From: Strongyloides papillosus
Taxonomy: Eukaryota; Nematoda; Chromadorea; Rhabditida; Strongyloididae
Length of the DNA: 64,000 nucleotides
Direction: 5' to 3'
Assembly: GCA_005656395.1 (NCBI GenBank)
Contig: SRSI01000065.1
Location: forward strand, 99,688 to 163,687
Both the position numbers and the translations under genes were made by a program. The stretch's first letter is position 1. The number at the start of each line of letters is the position of its first letter. This document shows, piece by piece, positions 31,340-43,726 of the stretch. The notes under the pieces were generated by a model, which worked only from the letters and a program-made list of their open reading frames with translations, ran no database searches and had not been told where the DNA came from.

Positions 31340-34300
31340 ACCTAAAAATTTGACTTCCATCCTTTTTTATAAATATAAAGAGCAGCTAAAAAAATGTATG
31401 TTGGCAAATTTATTTGGCTTGAGACTTTGAGATACAGTATCTGCAATGATACAAATTCGGAAAAATTGATTTTTATAAGTTTCCGGTGAATAAATTTTTT
31501 TAAAAATAAATATTGTTTCTAAAGAGTAATTTTTTATGAAAAAACGAATGAGCATAGTGAAAACATGCGCTTTTTTGATTTCTGTACTTAAAAATTGAAA
31601 TTTTTTATTTTATTTTTTTTATTTTATTCGCATTCATCTAAAAGGGACGAAAAATTTACAAACGTTTATAAATATTAACATTTAATGATAATTTGGCTTT
31701 TCTATCAGGTTGTTTTCGTATAGTAGAATTATCAGGAACAAGAGATAGAAGTCTCTTTGGAGGTCTGCCTACTGGTCTTTTCCAATCTTTCTCAACATAT
31801 ACATCAAAAGGTTTTCTTGCCTTTTCCATTCTATCTAGTATTATATCTTTAATACACATAGCAAGATGGATCTCTTTTTTGAAAATAGAATATAGAACCT
31901 TCTTCTCCAGTTATACAAATTTATTGATAAGCATAATAGTCGGTCTCATAGATTCTATACTGTATAGAGTTGCTGGTCTTATGATGCAATTATAAATTTT
32001 TAATTTATTTTTGTAATCAGCTCTATTTAATAGTTCTTTGTTTTTAAATCTTGCCCGCCATGTGGCCTTTGCACGTTCATTGAAATCGTTATTATCTCCA
32101 TTCAGGTCCATAGATACCACTCTTCCTAGGTATTTATAATTTGATACTACTTCATATATTGGATTATCCAACTTCTTTTTATATTGCGTAGCCATCATTT
32201 TTGTTTTATCCTTACTCAACTCTAGACCTGTTTTCCTGGCATGATATTTAATAACATGAGCTATTTTTTCTGTTAGCTTTTGATCATAGGTGTAAATTAC
32301 TATGTCTTCAGCAAACTCTAATTTGAAGCTAACTGTAGGAGTACCATCAATCATAACCTTAACTAGGTTACTTTCTTCGTTTTTAAAACAATCATCTAAA
32401 TCATGTTGAGCATTCTTAAGAATTATTTCCAATAATAGAATAAACAATTTTGGGCTTACTGTATCACTCTGTCTAATATCTGACTTCACTTCGATTGTAG
32501 TATATGAATTGTTGATACCTGTGGAAAAGGTAGCTTTTGGAGATCTGTATAATGCTTCAATTCTTTTTACCAATTCTTCATCAAAATCATTTATTGCCAA
32601 ACTGTAGAGAAGCCAGCTATGGTTAACTGAATCGAATGCTTTTTTAAAATCTATAAAAATAGCATATAAATCTTTCTTATACTCTCTACACGTTTGAATT
32701 ATTGTGCAGAATTGTAATATCTGATTTAAAGTATTTCTTTTTCTAAAAAACCCCGCCTGGCTAGAACTGACACAATTTTCAATCTTATCTTGGATACGTT
32801 CAAGTAAAGTTCCAGTATAAATTTTGAAAATAGTTTGTAAGATTGATATTGGCCTAAAACTAGAAATATCATTCGAAATACTGCTAGGTTTTTTGATAAG
32901 AACTATACTGCATTCATTTATTTGGTCAGGAATCAAATGTCCATGCTTATTGAATAAAGTAGCTAGTGCTTCTGCTGCTTTTCTGTCACCTAATATGAGG
33001 TGTTCGAGAAAAATGCCATCAGGTCCACAAGCTTTTCTTTTACTTTTTTTAATTCTAAAACTAACTCCTTCAGGTGTTATGGGATGTCATTTAGAATCTT
33101 TTTTGACATAATTCCTCCACTCGATACTTTCTTCTCTTTCTTTACCAAAGATTTCACCAAAGGTTTTCTTCACACTATCTTTGCTTATGTTGTTGAATTT
33201 TTTCCTAGCTGTTTCTTTAAAAACATATTTCATTGATCTACCTTCCTTGATAGCTTTATCAATAACTGAATTTGTTCTTTTTAAGCACAACTTATTAATT
33301 TCGAATCTTATTAGTTTGCTAAGAATAGTATAATTCAAACCTTTACTTTTAAGATTTTTCCTCTTGATAAGTAGATTTTTGATTTTCGGATTATCAGTGA
33401 TTCTACGTGATGACTTTATTTCTTTTATTTTATATTTATTGTAAATTTTTGTAAGATTACTTCTGATTGTATCACAGTTTTGTTCAGCATTTTCACCAAG
33501 GTCCCAATTTAATTTTTTCTTAATATCTTTTAACTTCATGGGGTCAATTTTATTAAAGTTCGGTCTAACATTAACCTTGTTGTTCTTGAATTTTGTCCTA
33601 TGTGATAAGACTTTGAATTCTAATTTTAATATTAAAGGGTTATGGTCGCTGTTAAAGATATGTTTTTGCAACGCCCTAACATCTTTTATTCTTTTAGCTA
33701 ATACTTCATCTGATAAGAAATAGTCTATTTCTCCTTTAATTTTTTGATTGGGTGATATCCAAGTTGTTCTTCTGTTGGATTTCCTGTTAAAGAGCATATT
33801 GCAGCAACATAATTCCATTTCTTCATAAAAATTGAGTCAATCTTTCTCCTCTTTCATTTTCTAATACATTCCCGTTTAACCGTCTTCCATTCTTGTTATT
33901 GAATAGTACCTTTGCATTAAAGTCTCCTCCAACAATGCATTTCATATTTCTATCTTTACTATCAGTAATGATACCTCGTAATTTGTCGTACAAAATGTCA
34001 ATTTCATCTTCAGAAGCAGCAAAAGTATGGAAATAACATGATGTAAGAACACATGTCTCATTTTCTACTTTCATAACAATACTGGTTATTCTCGACGATT
34101 GTGTAACTATTTTTTGAATGTATTTTAGTAGTTCTTTTTTGATAACTATACCACTACCTCCATTTCTATTGTCCGCTTTACCCATGATATATACAAAACC
34201 TTATTCTTGGAAACATTCATCTGTTTTCCATCTGGTTTCAGTAATAAACGCAACATCAATTTCCTCTGAGTTCAGCAGTTCATTCAATTCATATATTTTG

Positions 34301-34835
34301 TGGAGTAGTGATCTGACATTAAGTGTCATCATTTTTAACATTTTTGCATGATTGTTAATTATTCGACTATCCGAAGGCCCGACGTCACTCCCTGGCTCGA
34401 AACCTCTAATTTTTGCCTTTATCGTATCCATTTTAATTACTTTACTTAATTTTTTAATTTTAAAACTTTTTATTATCTTAGTATATGCTTATGCAATAAT
34501 ATTATGTAAAAATTAGGGAATAAATATAAAAACGTACACTCATAAGAGACAAAAAGAGAGGAATGTAAAAAAAAAAAAATTGAAAAACTAAAAAAAATTC
34601 CAAAAAACAATAATGAGGTAAATTTATAAAGCCGGAAGTATGCTCATTAGTTTTTTAACAAAAAAACAAACTCTAGAAACATTTGTTTTTAAAAAAATCT
34701 ATTTACTGTAAACTTGTAATGATCAATTTTTCCGACTTTGATCCACTGCGGCTCTTATATCTCAAAGTTTGAGACCGAACAAACTTGCTAACATACATTT
34801 TTTTAATTGCTTTTTTTTATTAATATAATAAAAAT
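31340..34835. mobile_element. Long-inverted-repeat element enclosing a LINE
   Basis: Arms of about 200 bp face each other: 31345-31560 and 34628-34835. Shared landmarks are ATGCTCATT(C/A)GTTTTTT, TTTAGAAACA, AATTTTTCCGA, ATCTCAAAG and CAACATACATTTTTTTA (reverse complement on the left). Between the arms sits the LINE. Either the LINE landed in a foldback-type element, or the arms were duplicated around it. No transposase seen. Confidence 0.6.
31656..34431 (-). pseudogene. Decayed LINE: endonuclease plus reverse transcriptase
   Basis: Reading from 34431: a start region with LKMMTLNVRSLL and VAFITETRW (apurinic endonuclease start), an in-frame stop at 34201, then VGGDFNAKV (endonuclease), a frameshift near 33820-33830, the endonuclease end (EIDYFLSDE, SDHNPL), a stop at 33087, the reverse transcriptase core (ACGPDGI, FRPIS, YAIFIDFKKAFDSV), FAEDIVIY where FADDI is expected (about 32292-32318), a stop at 31911, and a C-terminal GRPPKR stretch. 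Domain order and the GRPPKR end fit an RTE/CR1-like non-LTR element. Three stops, one frameshift and a changed catalytic Asp make it non-functional. The 5' UTR was not defined. Confidence 0.9.
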
Positions 34836-34859
34836 AAGGGTAAAAATTTTAGTTGTACC

Positions 34860-35075
34860 TCCAATATCTTATTGACTCACAAAGTGCGATTTGAAAAAAA
34901 TTTACTAAAAAACAGAAACTTATTTTAATAATACTTTAATTATTGTTTTAATTTTTATACATGCGATAATTGCAAAAAAATTAGTCGCAAAAAAAGAAAA
35001 TTCAATTTTTTTAAGTAGGACATATTTGTTAAATTTTATGCAAACCTGTGTCTTCTTTATTTTTTGTCTGTAGCT
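34860..35075 (-). repeat. Family 1 repeat, reverse copy, end part
   Basis: Contains ATTGCAAAAAAATTAGTCGC and ends TTTATGCAAACCTGTGTC, the reverse complement of the left end of the 28-kb family 1 element. It pairs with 31070-31300 as one interrupted copy. Confidence 0.6.
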
Positions 35076-35094
35076 ACTTGATTTTAACTAACGA

Positions 35095-35800
35095 ATACTT
35101 AAGTTTCATAATTTTAACTAACAAAATTCGATAGTTACATAATTTAAACTAACAAAGTTCTTTAGTTACATAAGTCGTTCTTAACAAAGTTCGTTAGTTA
35201 CATAAATTGTTATTAACGAAGTTAGTTGATAACGAAGTTAGCTGTTAACGAAGTTCGTTGTTAACGAAGTTAGTTAGTAACATAAATTGTTATTAACGAA
35301 GTTCGTTGTTAACGAAGTTAGTTATTAACGAAGTTCGTTGTTAACGAAGTTAGTTATTAACGAAGTTCGTTGTTAACGAAGTTAGTTGATAACGAAGTTA
35401 GTTGTTAACGAAGTTAGTTGTTAACGAAGTTCGTTGTTAACGAAGTTAGTTGTTAACGAAGTTCGTTGTTAACGAAGTTAGTTGTTAACGAAGTTAGTTA
35501 TTAACATAAATTGTTATTAACAAAGTTCGTTAGTTACATAAATTTTAACTAAAAAAGTGCGTTAGTCACTGTATTTTTACTAACAAAGTTCGTTAGTTAC
35601 TATATTTTTACTAACAAAGTTCGTTAGTTACTATATTTTAACTAACATTGTTCGTTAGTTACTATATTTTAACTAACAAATACTTTAGTTACATAAATTT
35701 AATTAACAAAATTCGTTAGCTATTTGGTTTTAACTAACGAATGTTTTAGTTACATAATTCTTGTTAACGAATATTTTAGCTACTTTTTTTATCAACGAAT
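35095..35800. repeat. Palindromic minisatellite, GTTAACGAAGTTCGTT type
   Basis: Tandem units of about 15-18 bp alternate TTAACGAAGTTCGTTG and TTAACGAAGTTAGTTG in the core (about 35200-35500), with looser TAACAAAGTTCGTTAGTTACAT units on each side. The unit is self-complementary (AACGAA-G-TTCGTT, and GTTAAC is itself a palindrome), so either strand could form many small hairpins. Confidence 0.9.
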
Positions 35801-35801
35801 A

Positions 35802-36684
35802 TACTATAGTAGTACAGAGATCCGGAGCGGATCGGATACTCAAAAAAAATTTAGAAAGTGCTCCGGAGCGAACGCAGATTAGATCCGGATATATCCATAA
35901 ATAGTAAAAATTGCTGTTAAATTGTAAACTACAATGCGGCTTAAAAAAAAAGACATGTATGTAAAGAGTGAATAATTGTGATATTCTTATCACGATCTAT
36001 TGATCAGAAAGATCAAGGAATTAACTCATGTTTTAATAGCAGAGTAACAAGTCTCATAATTAATATTAATTATAATATTATTATTAATATATTGTTAAAA
36101 TATATAAATATTTCTTTTAAAATTATTAATTATATTATTGTTGTTGATAACTTATTAACTATTTCAATATTAATAGTATATTATTAATATATTTTTATTT
36201 TTAAAAAATGTTTATTGTTTTTTTTTAGCTTGATTTTAATATTATGTCATTAATTATTTAATTATAATATTTGTTATTTATTTTATACATTATAAAAAAT
36301 TTTTAAAGATTCAATTAAGAATTTTTCTGATATCTTTTTAAATATCAGAATGAGCAAAAGAATTTTAAGTAATTTGTTACTATATAATTAAATTTTTATA
36401 TATTATATTTTTTAAGTTTTAAAATTTACAAGTATCCACGGATACTTATATGGATCGATCCACGGATATTTGTACGGATAGATCTGCGGATACTTACGAA
36501 ATGATCCACGGATACTTATACGAATCGATCCGTTGATACTTATGAAATGGTCTGCGGATACTTATACGGATCGGGGCGGATAGTAAAATTCCCGATTCTA
36601 AACCGCTCCGCATAGTTAACTATTCGCTCTGCTCCGTAATATCCGATGCATTATGCGCTTCTAGTAATGTACTATACTATAGTA
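35802..36684. mobile_element. Probable non-autonomous TIR element
   Basis: Begins TACTATAGTAGTACAGAGAT followed by CCGGAGCGGATCGG, and ends CCGTAATATCCGATGCATTA...TACTATACTATAGTA, so the ends are roughly inverted. Both ends carry unusually GC-rich, inverted ATCCG/CGGAT motifs. 36430-36560 is a string of ATCCACGGATAC-like palindromes. No transposase. Exact ends and target duplication not proven. Confidence 0.4.
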
Positions 36685-36689
36685 AAAAT

Positions 36690-37230
36690 ATAACAGTTGG
36701 AAACTGTTTGGAAAATTCGAGAACATTTTCTTTTGTTTATATAATAGGTGAAAAAGTCACCAAAACAGTCATTTTATTAACTGAGGTAGTAGTTGTAGTT
36801 ATTTTTAATTATCATCATATTTAATGTAAGACTTGTTTTATTATATCATATTTATTAAATGTATAACTTAATCATATTGTAATTTTAATATTGTATTTTG
36901 TAGACCACTAGGAGTTTCAGAAAGAGTTGAAGGAGATTTCAGGAGTTTCTAAGAGGTCAAAGAGTTATTTATAAGTAAGTAAATTGTTGTAGTTTTAAAA
37001 ATATTATCCCTAGGTGGCCACTTTGTGTAGTATTATATTAGTGTGTCTTTTTGTATTAAAGTTTGGGTCAATAAAAGTTTGATATTGGTAAAGGTTTAAA
37101 AGTCTGTCGGAGATTCAGAGGGCATTGGGAATTTGTTTGAAAAGGAGGACGCCACAACCTATATCTATAAATATATTTTCTCTATTATATATTTATAAAA
37201 ACAATAGATTTCTTATTAATATTTTTATTA
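36690..37230. other. Non-coding interval
   Basis: No gene supported. 36900-37140 is less AT-rich (GGAGTTTCAGAAAGAGTTGAAGG...) with AATAAA near 37070 and might be an old LTR or gene fragment; no matching partner is seen in the window. Confidence 0.35.
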
Positions 37231-37234
37231 ATAC

Positions 37235-39190
37235 TTATACTACCAGTCTTAGACCCGCCTTCGGCTGGTCAGGGCTAGTCCGCGGAGCATATTTTTCAAA
37301 AACTTTTTTATACTAAATTATTAGTGAAAGTATGTGTATAAAAAAATTGTTCTATCTAGTTACATATTTTTGGAGAAATAAAATAACCGAAAGTACATTG
37401 TCATAATATATTAATACATTATGAAATATTTCTAAGTTTTTAGAATCAATGTATAACGTTTATATTCATTGAAACTGTTTAGTTAAAAAAATTTACCTAA
37501 CAAAAATAATTTATTTTATATCAAAAAAGTGAACAAAAATTTAAATTATTATAAATAGCTATTTAAGTGATTTTTTATTATTTTTTTTAAATTGGTATAA
37601 ACAATTCAATGTATTTCTTTTGTTAACTGCATACTTACCTGAATTTTACAAATATATAAATAATTAAAAGACCAAAAAAAATTATGCTTAAAAATAACTT
37701 TTTTCGTTTGTAAGCTACAAACTTTGCCATAGTTTTTACATTTTATGTCAAGTCTTGTTCTATGCACTAACATTAGTTTTATTTTCTTTAAACAACTTTT
37801 CATAAAGTTAAAACATTAGAAAATGTTAATTTTTACTAAAAAACAGTTATCATTTCTTGATCCATTACTTAATTCATTTTATTTATTCTTTTTATACTAA
37901 GTTTCCTCTTTTTCATACCTGTATCTTATAAATAAATCATAAAGTTTTAACAACTTTAAAAAGAGTTATTTTTTAAACCAAACTATGCAAAAATGTGTCT
38001 AAAAAGTGATGTTTTCTAAAAATAATTTGGCCAGTTATAGATCAAAAGTTTCAAGATTTATTTTCCCTCCGAAGTTAAAAAAATACATCAAATGACTATT
38101 TGAGCTTAAAATTTAATCCAGTTTGAAAAAAGTTATGTCTGGAACAAAATTAATTTTTACAAAAGATATAGAAAAAAGCAAGAAAAACGATACCAAAATT
38201 AGCATCAATCGTTTCGTAGATAAGCTATAAACTTCGTTTGACTTTTATTTTCTCAGTTAGATTTAAATCTATATAAGCAAATCATAACCACTTAAATTTA
38301 TGAAGTTTTCATAAATAACTATTAAGCTTTTTAATTTTTACCAAAAAAATTGTCATCACTTGTTGATCTATAACTTAGCCAATTCTTTATTAATCCTAAT
38401 GCAGCTATGTTTCTTTACTATTCTGTTGTTGTATCTCTCAAATTAGTCATAAACCATAAAATTTCATTAACTTTAAAAAGAGTTATTTTTAGAACAAAAC
38501 TATGCAAAAATGTGTCCAAAAAAGCAATGTTTTTAAAATATAACTTGGCTATTTATAGACCATAAGTTTTGAGACCCATTTTCTGCACTAAGTTAGAACA
38601 AAATATATCAAAATGACTATTTGGCCATAAAAATCGATTAAGTTTGAGGAAAGTTAAGTTGAAGACAAAAATGATTTTTGTGAAAAAAATGGAAAAAAGT
38701 GGGAATGTTAGTATTCAAATTAATATAACTTCTTTCGTTGTTAAGCTATAAACTTCGTTAGACCCTTATTTTTAAAGTTACATGTATATCTATAAAATAG
38801 ATACTATTTTGCTTGTTTTCGTCAATTTACGACTAAGTTGTTCTTATTAATTTTTTAAGATTTTTTTTCAAAATGGTCACCACTCTTTAGACCATAACTC
38901 GGCCAATTTTTAAAAAAATTTAATAGGATTGTGTTTCCGCACCATTCTCGAATTAGATTTTTCAAATAATAAAAAAACCATCATACTTTATTAATTGTAA
39001 AATAACTTTTTTCCCTGTACAAAACTACGCTGAAAAAGGTAAAAAAACACTGTTTTTTAAAGATAATTCGGCTAATATTTGAGACCTATTTCCCCTCTAA
39101 GTTAAAAAAACGCATCTTTTGGCTATTTATTCATAAAAATCGGTTGAATTTGAAGAGAGTCTTGAGAGAGACAATTTTTTTTTGTTATTA
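37235..39190 (+). repeat. Dispersed repeat family 2, copy B (near full length)
   Basis: Starts with the GC-rich GACCCGCCTTCGGCTGGTCA terminus and ends near GAGAGAGACAATTTTTTTTT. AAGCTATAAACTTCG-like motifs at about 37703, 38222 and 38743 show an internal period close to 520-530 bp, each with TTTTTGTAAAAAA and AAAATGTGTC(T/C)AAAAA companions. The most complete uninterrupted copy in the window. No coding capacity. Confidence 0.8.
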
Positions 39191-39194
39191 TTTT

Positions 39195-39900
39195 TTGTTA
39201 TAGATTAAAAATTATTAAAAACAAGGAACTTGATAATAAAAACAAGAAATTTGAAAGAAAAATAAGAAATTTGACGAAAAAAATGAACTTGCCAGTAAAA
39301 TAACCAAAAATGCTTACAAATCAAAACAAAGATGATAGTCAAAGATCCATGGAACAGGATCTCGGTACTAATAGACAACATCACTTAGATAGGCAGACGA
39401 GTTCACAAGTTGTTTCACCACTTAGAAAAAGACCCAAGAAATTTTAAAGTCTCATGACTGCTCTTTACTTTTTCTAATACTAATGAATTTTAATTCAACG
39501 GCCCTCATTAGGACCACCTATTAGTAATAAAAAAATATTTTCTATATGAGGTGATAATGATAGCAGTGCTTGTTAGTGAATGCAATGCTTTAGCTTTATC
39601 AATAAATGAATAAAACTAGTCCGTTCACTTTAAAAAATCTACTCAAAAAATACAAATGTTGTAAAAAAATTTGCTTAAATGCTTTTAAATATGTTTATTT
39701 ATTGTTATCCATGCTTATAATACGAAAAAATTATAAAAAATCACTCAAAAACACAAATGCCGCACAAAAAAAATTTGCTGCAAATGCTCCAAAATGCTTA
39801 AAAATATGTTTACTTATCGTTACCCATGCTTAGAATACCCTCTTTCTCAAAAAAAGTTCCATTTAAAAATAATTTGACGCTGGTCGCCCTTATTCCGAAC
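39195..39900 (+). repeat. Dispersed repeat family 3, copy 2
   Basis: Matches 29690-30690, with the block CCAGTAAAATAACCAAAAATGC at 39293 and the end AATTTGACGCTGGTCG. It directly abuts the end of family 2 copy B. The small frame at 39606-39833 is repeat sequence. Confidence 0.75.
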
Positions 39901-39904
39901 TTTA

Positions 39905-41450
39905 GCCGCAGTATTTATAATTTTACATAAAATTAAATATAATCTTATAATTTTAGATGTATTGTAGAAAACAACTCAAGTCATAGAATAAAGATACTAC
40001 TAAAGAAATATAGAAACTTATATTAATAATATTATAATTATTGTTTTTATTTTTAGATGCAAAATAATTGTGATGAAATTGGCCTCTAGTAAAAAAATTA
40101 GAGTTTTATTTGACGAAACAAGTTCACTATATTCTATAAAACTTTCTGTTTCTTTTTTTAATGTGTAATATATTTCTATACAAGTGTTAGTGGAGTATTT
40201 ATATTTTTCCCTTCATGTTAAATGAAAGGAATATTCAACAAATCTTTCTTTTACTCATTGTAAAACAAATACATTAATTTATCATTTATTTAATTATAAA
40301 TTAGCTTTAAGACAAGCAATAAACAAATATTTGAACACTCTTTAAGTTACAACATAATTACTATATATTAATTGACATATTAAATTTAGAAGGTAAAACC
40401 ACGTGTATGACCCGAAATTATGGTATTTTCAAGAAATAACGAGTCGTATCTAATTGGCCACCAAGTAAATAATATACGATGTTCAATTATCAAATTTTGA
40501 AAGACAAATTTCCCTGACTTTTATTTTTTATAGTTTATCAATTTTTTCATAATATTATCGTAACTTATCTCTATTGGTTTTATTTGATCAAGTATTAATT
40601 ATTCAATTTTTGCCTTGTTGGTATAGTGATTTTCTTCTTTCCTATTAGAATACTCTCAAATTTGAGAGTGTTTTTTCAAATTTCTTGTATATATATAAAT
40701 AGATTGGCACTACACATTATTCAAAAATATATAAAATTATACAAGAAATTTTCCAATATAGACAATTTTTACTATTTCCTAAATTTATTATGGAGCTCTT
40801 TGTGAGTTTCTCAATTGAATGACAGTTACTTTAACATTATTTTTGCTATATTTTGAGCTTCTAGAGTCATTTTAAAAAATTTAAATATATTCACAAATGT
40901 GTAGTAATATTTCAGTTAATATCAATTCTTTTTATTATTAACAATTTTTATTGTAGTTCTACAAAAATCCTAAGAAAAAACTGAAATTTCTAATACTAAA
41001 ATAAGATAATTTGATTATATAACAGAGGAAATTGATAAAATGTAATCTAAAAGTGTTACTACATAGATAAAATAAAAGATTTCTTTTACTTCATGAATCA
41101 CATACATATATATTAACATAAACTTTCTTATACATACTAAAGTTATAACTGTTATCTTATATATATCGTTCTATCATTCAAAACAATAAAATAATTAATA
41201 ATTCATATAACATAGTTTTTTATATATTCACTTTGCAATATTAAAAATGTTAAATTTTTCATAATTTTTAAAAAATTAATATTCTTAATTTGATAACTGA
41301 GATTAAAGTCACTTTAGTTAATCATTTCATTGTTATTGTTTCTTATTCTTATATTTGATAAAATAGTAATTTCATTCTTTTTAAAAATGTTGTATATAAT
41401 TGAAAAAAATAAAGTTTTCAAAAGTGTTATTTTAACAGTTTTTTACCATT
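39905..41450. other. AT-rich intergenic DNA
   Basis: 39905-40095 is a reverse fragment of the family 1 repeat (ATGTATTGTAGAAAACAACTC). The rest to 41450 shows no gene, RNA or clear repeat. Confidence 0.5.
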
Positions 41451-41454
41451 ATTA

Positions 41455-41708
41455 TGTAAACCCCAGAGAAGTATGAGTCAAAGGAATACCAAGAGAAAGA
41501 GAAGGACATAACTAGGAGGCACAATATATAAAAGACATACTTTTTAAATATATCATTATCTTTACTTTTTGTATATGTTGTAACAGACAACACATATTAT
41601 TTTATATATTATACAATTGTTTTAAATAAAAGTTTGAGTAAAAGCTTAAGTGTTATTTATTATATTTGGGACCTCTTTAGAGGTTCTCCAGGATCCATCT
41701 GGATTACA
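41455..41708 (+). mobile_element. Solo LTR (same family as 2337-2587)
   Basis: 254 bp, TGTAAACCCC...GGATTACA, flanked by 4-bp duplication ATTA (41451-41454, 41709-41712). TATA box TATATAAAAG near 41526 and AATAAAAG near 41625 give plus orientation. Differs from the 2.3-kb copy by scattered substitutions and indels, so both are old. Confidence 0.87.
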
Positions 41709-41864
41709 ATTATAACTTATTTTTTCTACTAATTTTAATTGTACTTGGACAAGTATTAACTTATACAAATTAATTTATATTTTTTGGAAATGAGTTTCTT
41801 CTCACTATAAAAACTACTATCAAATTTGAGAAGAATTGGTAGCCAATCAAGTGTGTTCTGAACC

Positions 41865-41937
41865 GCCTCATTAGTTCAGTTGGATAGAATGTATGACTTC
41901 TAATCATAAGGTCCTCGGTTCGAGCCCGGGATGAGGC
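41865..41937 (+). tRNA. tRNA-Arg (TCT)
   Basis: Acceptor GCCTCAT/ATGAGGC pairs perfectly. D arm TAGTTCAGTTGGATAGAAT, anticodon loop CTTCTAA (anticodon TCT) on stem TATGA/TCATA, and T arm CTCGGTTCGAGCCCGGG with one T-G pair. The base after the acceptor, the discriminator position, is T, unusual for Arg. No intron. Followed almost directly by an inverted-repeat element. Confidence 0.92.
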
Positions 41938-41954
41938 TGATAAACTTTTTTCTT

Positions 41955-43540
41955 TCACACCGCTAACGCGTAGTATTAAAAACGGGATTTTGCAAAAATG
42001 ACGCTTTTCCGCGTCGTTTTTGTTAAATCTCATATCTTCGAGGCGCACCGTAAAAGTAATATTAAAATTTTTTCTATTGTTATTTTTATTAAAAATTAGA
42101 TATTTTGCTTTTTTAAAAATTTAAAAATCTCAATTTTTAAGGTGTTTTTCACCTCAAAAAATACCTAAAAATGGCACTTTTTGGGACTTTGCAGAGGCTA
42201 CCACGAGATTTCAAAAAATATGAGATAGGTCTCATTCGATTTCTAAACTTCTTATCTACAACATATTTTTTTTTCAAAGGAGGTTTTATGGCTCGGAAAG
42301 AAGTTATGAGGCAAAAAGTAAGTTTACCTCAAAAAGTACCAAATTTTAAATGATAAGGTTCGAAAAACATAATTTTTACATAATTTTTTTAGTATTTTTA
42401 CATAATTTTAAATAATTAGTATAAAAAAGTAAAAAAAATGAACAAAATTCTAAAAATATTACCAATTTTTAAAGTCATGACAATTATTCGTTGTTCTCGT
42501 TAAATAAAACTTTTTTTTCATTGTTTTGTGGTATTATAAGTTATATAATGAAAACAAATCGAGTAATTCTTAAGCCAAGTATAAAAATTTTTAGTGTCTT
42601 GCTCACTGAAATAACAAAAAGTCCCATAATCACCAATAAATTCAACCAAATGATCAACCAAATATGTAATATTTTAGCAATATATTAAATTCTCTAGTAA
42701 CAGTTGAATTTTTGTAGAGATTCTTCAAACTTTCAATATAGATATTTAAAACATTTTGTTAATTCATCAGTAGTGCATAATTACATCTTATATAAAAGAT
42801 CCTAAGGCTTTTAGAAAGTTTATTTCTTTTTTTTGTTTGTACATTAGTATGTTTAAATTGATACAGCTGGTTTTAGATCTTAATAAAGCGAATTTTTTTT
42901 TTGCAGGCATATTGAGATAGGTAAATAAATCAAATAATTAAAATAAATTAATTGTTTATGCCTTTATAGCTAACAATTGTTAGCATTTTTAGTCAAAAAT
43001 CTCTTTGTTTTAATAAAGAGCCTGTTGGCATTTTTTACATGTTTAATGTTTACTTTTTTTATTTGTTTGCATTCTTCAAAAGTTTTATAATATATATTTT
43101 TAATTTTAAGTATGTTTTATAACTTTAACAATTATTTTTTATCATTTTTGCAATAAAATTGGGTACTTTTTGAGGTAAACTTATTTTTTGCCTCATAACT
43201 TTTTTTTGAGCCATAAAATCACCTTTGAAAAAAAAATATGTTATAGATAAGAAAATTAGAAATCGAACAAGACCTATCTCATATTTTTTAAAAACTCGTG
43301 GTAGCCTCTGCAAAGTCCCAAAAAGTGCCATTTTTGGGTATTTTATGAGGTGAAAAACACCTTCAAAATTGAAATTTTTTAATTTTTAAAAAAGTATAAT
43401 ACATAATTTTTAATAAAAATAACAATACAAAATGTTTGAATATCACTTTTACGGTGCCCCCTAAAGTTATAAAGATGCTCCTCCTCCCGCCTAAATGCGC
43501 GAAAAAACATAAAATGCGGTCATCTTACCGGTGTGCTTTC
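41955..43540. mobile_element. Foldback element between tRNA-Arg and tRNA-Thr
   Basis: Two arms of about 400 bp in opposite orientation: about 41955-42358 and 43125-43540. Landmarks in both are CACACCG at the outer edge, GCACCGTAAAAGT, GGTGTTTTTCACCTC and GGACTTTGCAGAGGCTACCA. The about 770 bp between the arms is AT-rich without coding signal. Each arm has a 60-codon frame, but differences between arms are mostly amino-acid-changing, so it is not a conserved gene. No transposase. Confidence 0.7.
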
Positions 43541-43726
43541 AATATTATTGCTCTTTACTATTGTTTATATTTGTTCGAAACAAAATCATTTTTTTAAATT
43601 TGTTTCGGAATAAAAAAGTGTTCTCTTATTTATTTATAAATAATATGAAATTTTTTGATAGTAGTAGCTACTAAATATTCAAAAACGATTTTTTTTGTAA
43701 ATAATGAAAACGAGAACCTTAAAAAA

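Noticed and set aside
31693..31995. 100-codon plus-strand frame in the LINE
   Set aside because: Shadow of the reverse transcriptase C-terminal region on the minus strand.
42171..42353. 60-codon frame conserved in both arms of the foldback element (also 43125-43331, minus)
   Set aside because: Codon-by-codon comparison of the two arms shows mostly amino-acid-changing differences and few silent ones, so there is no sign of protein-level constraint.
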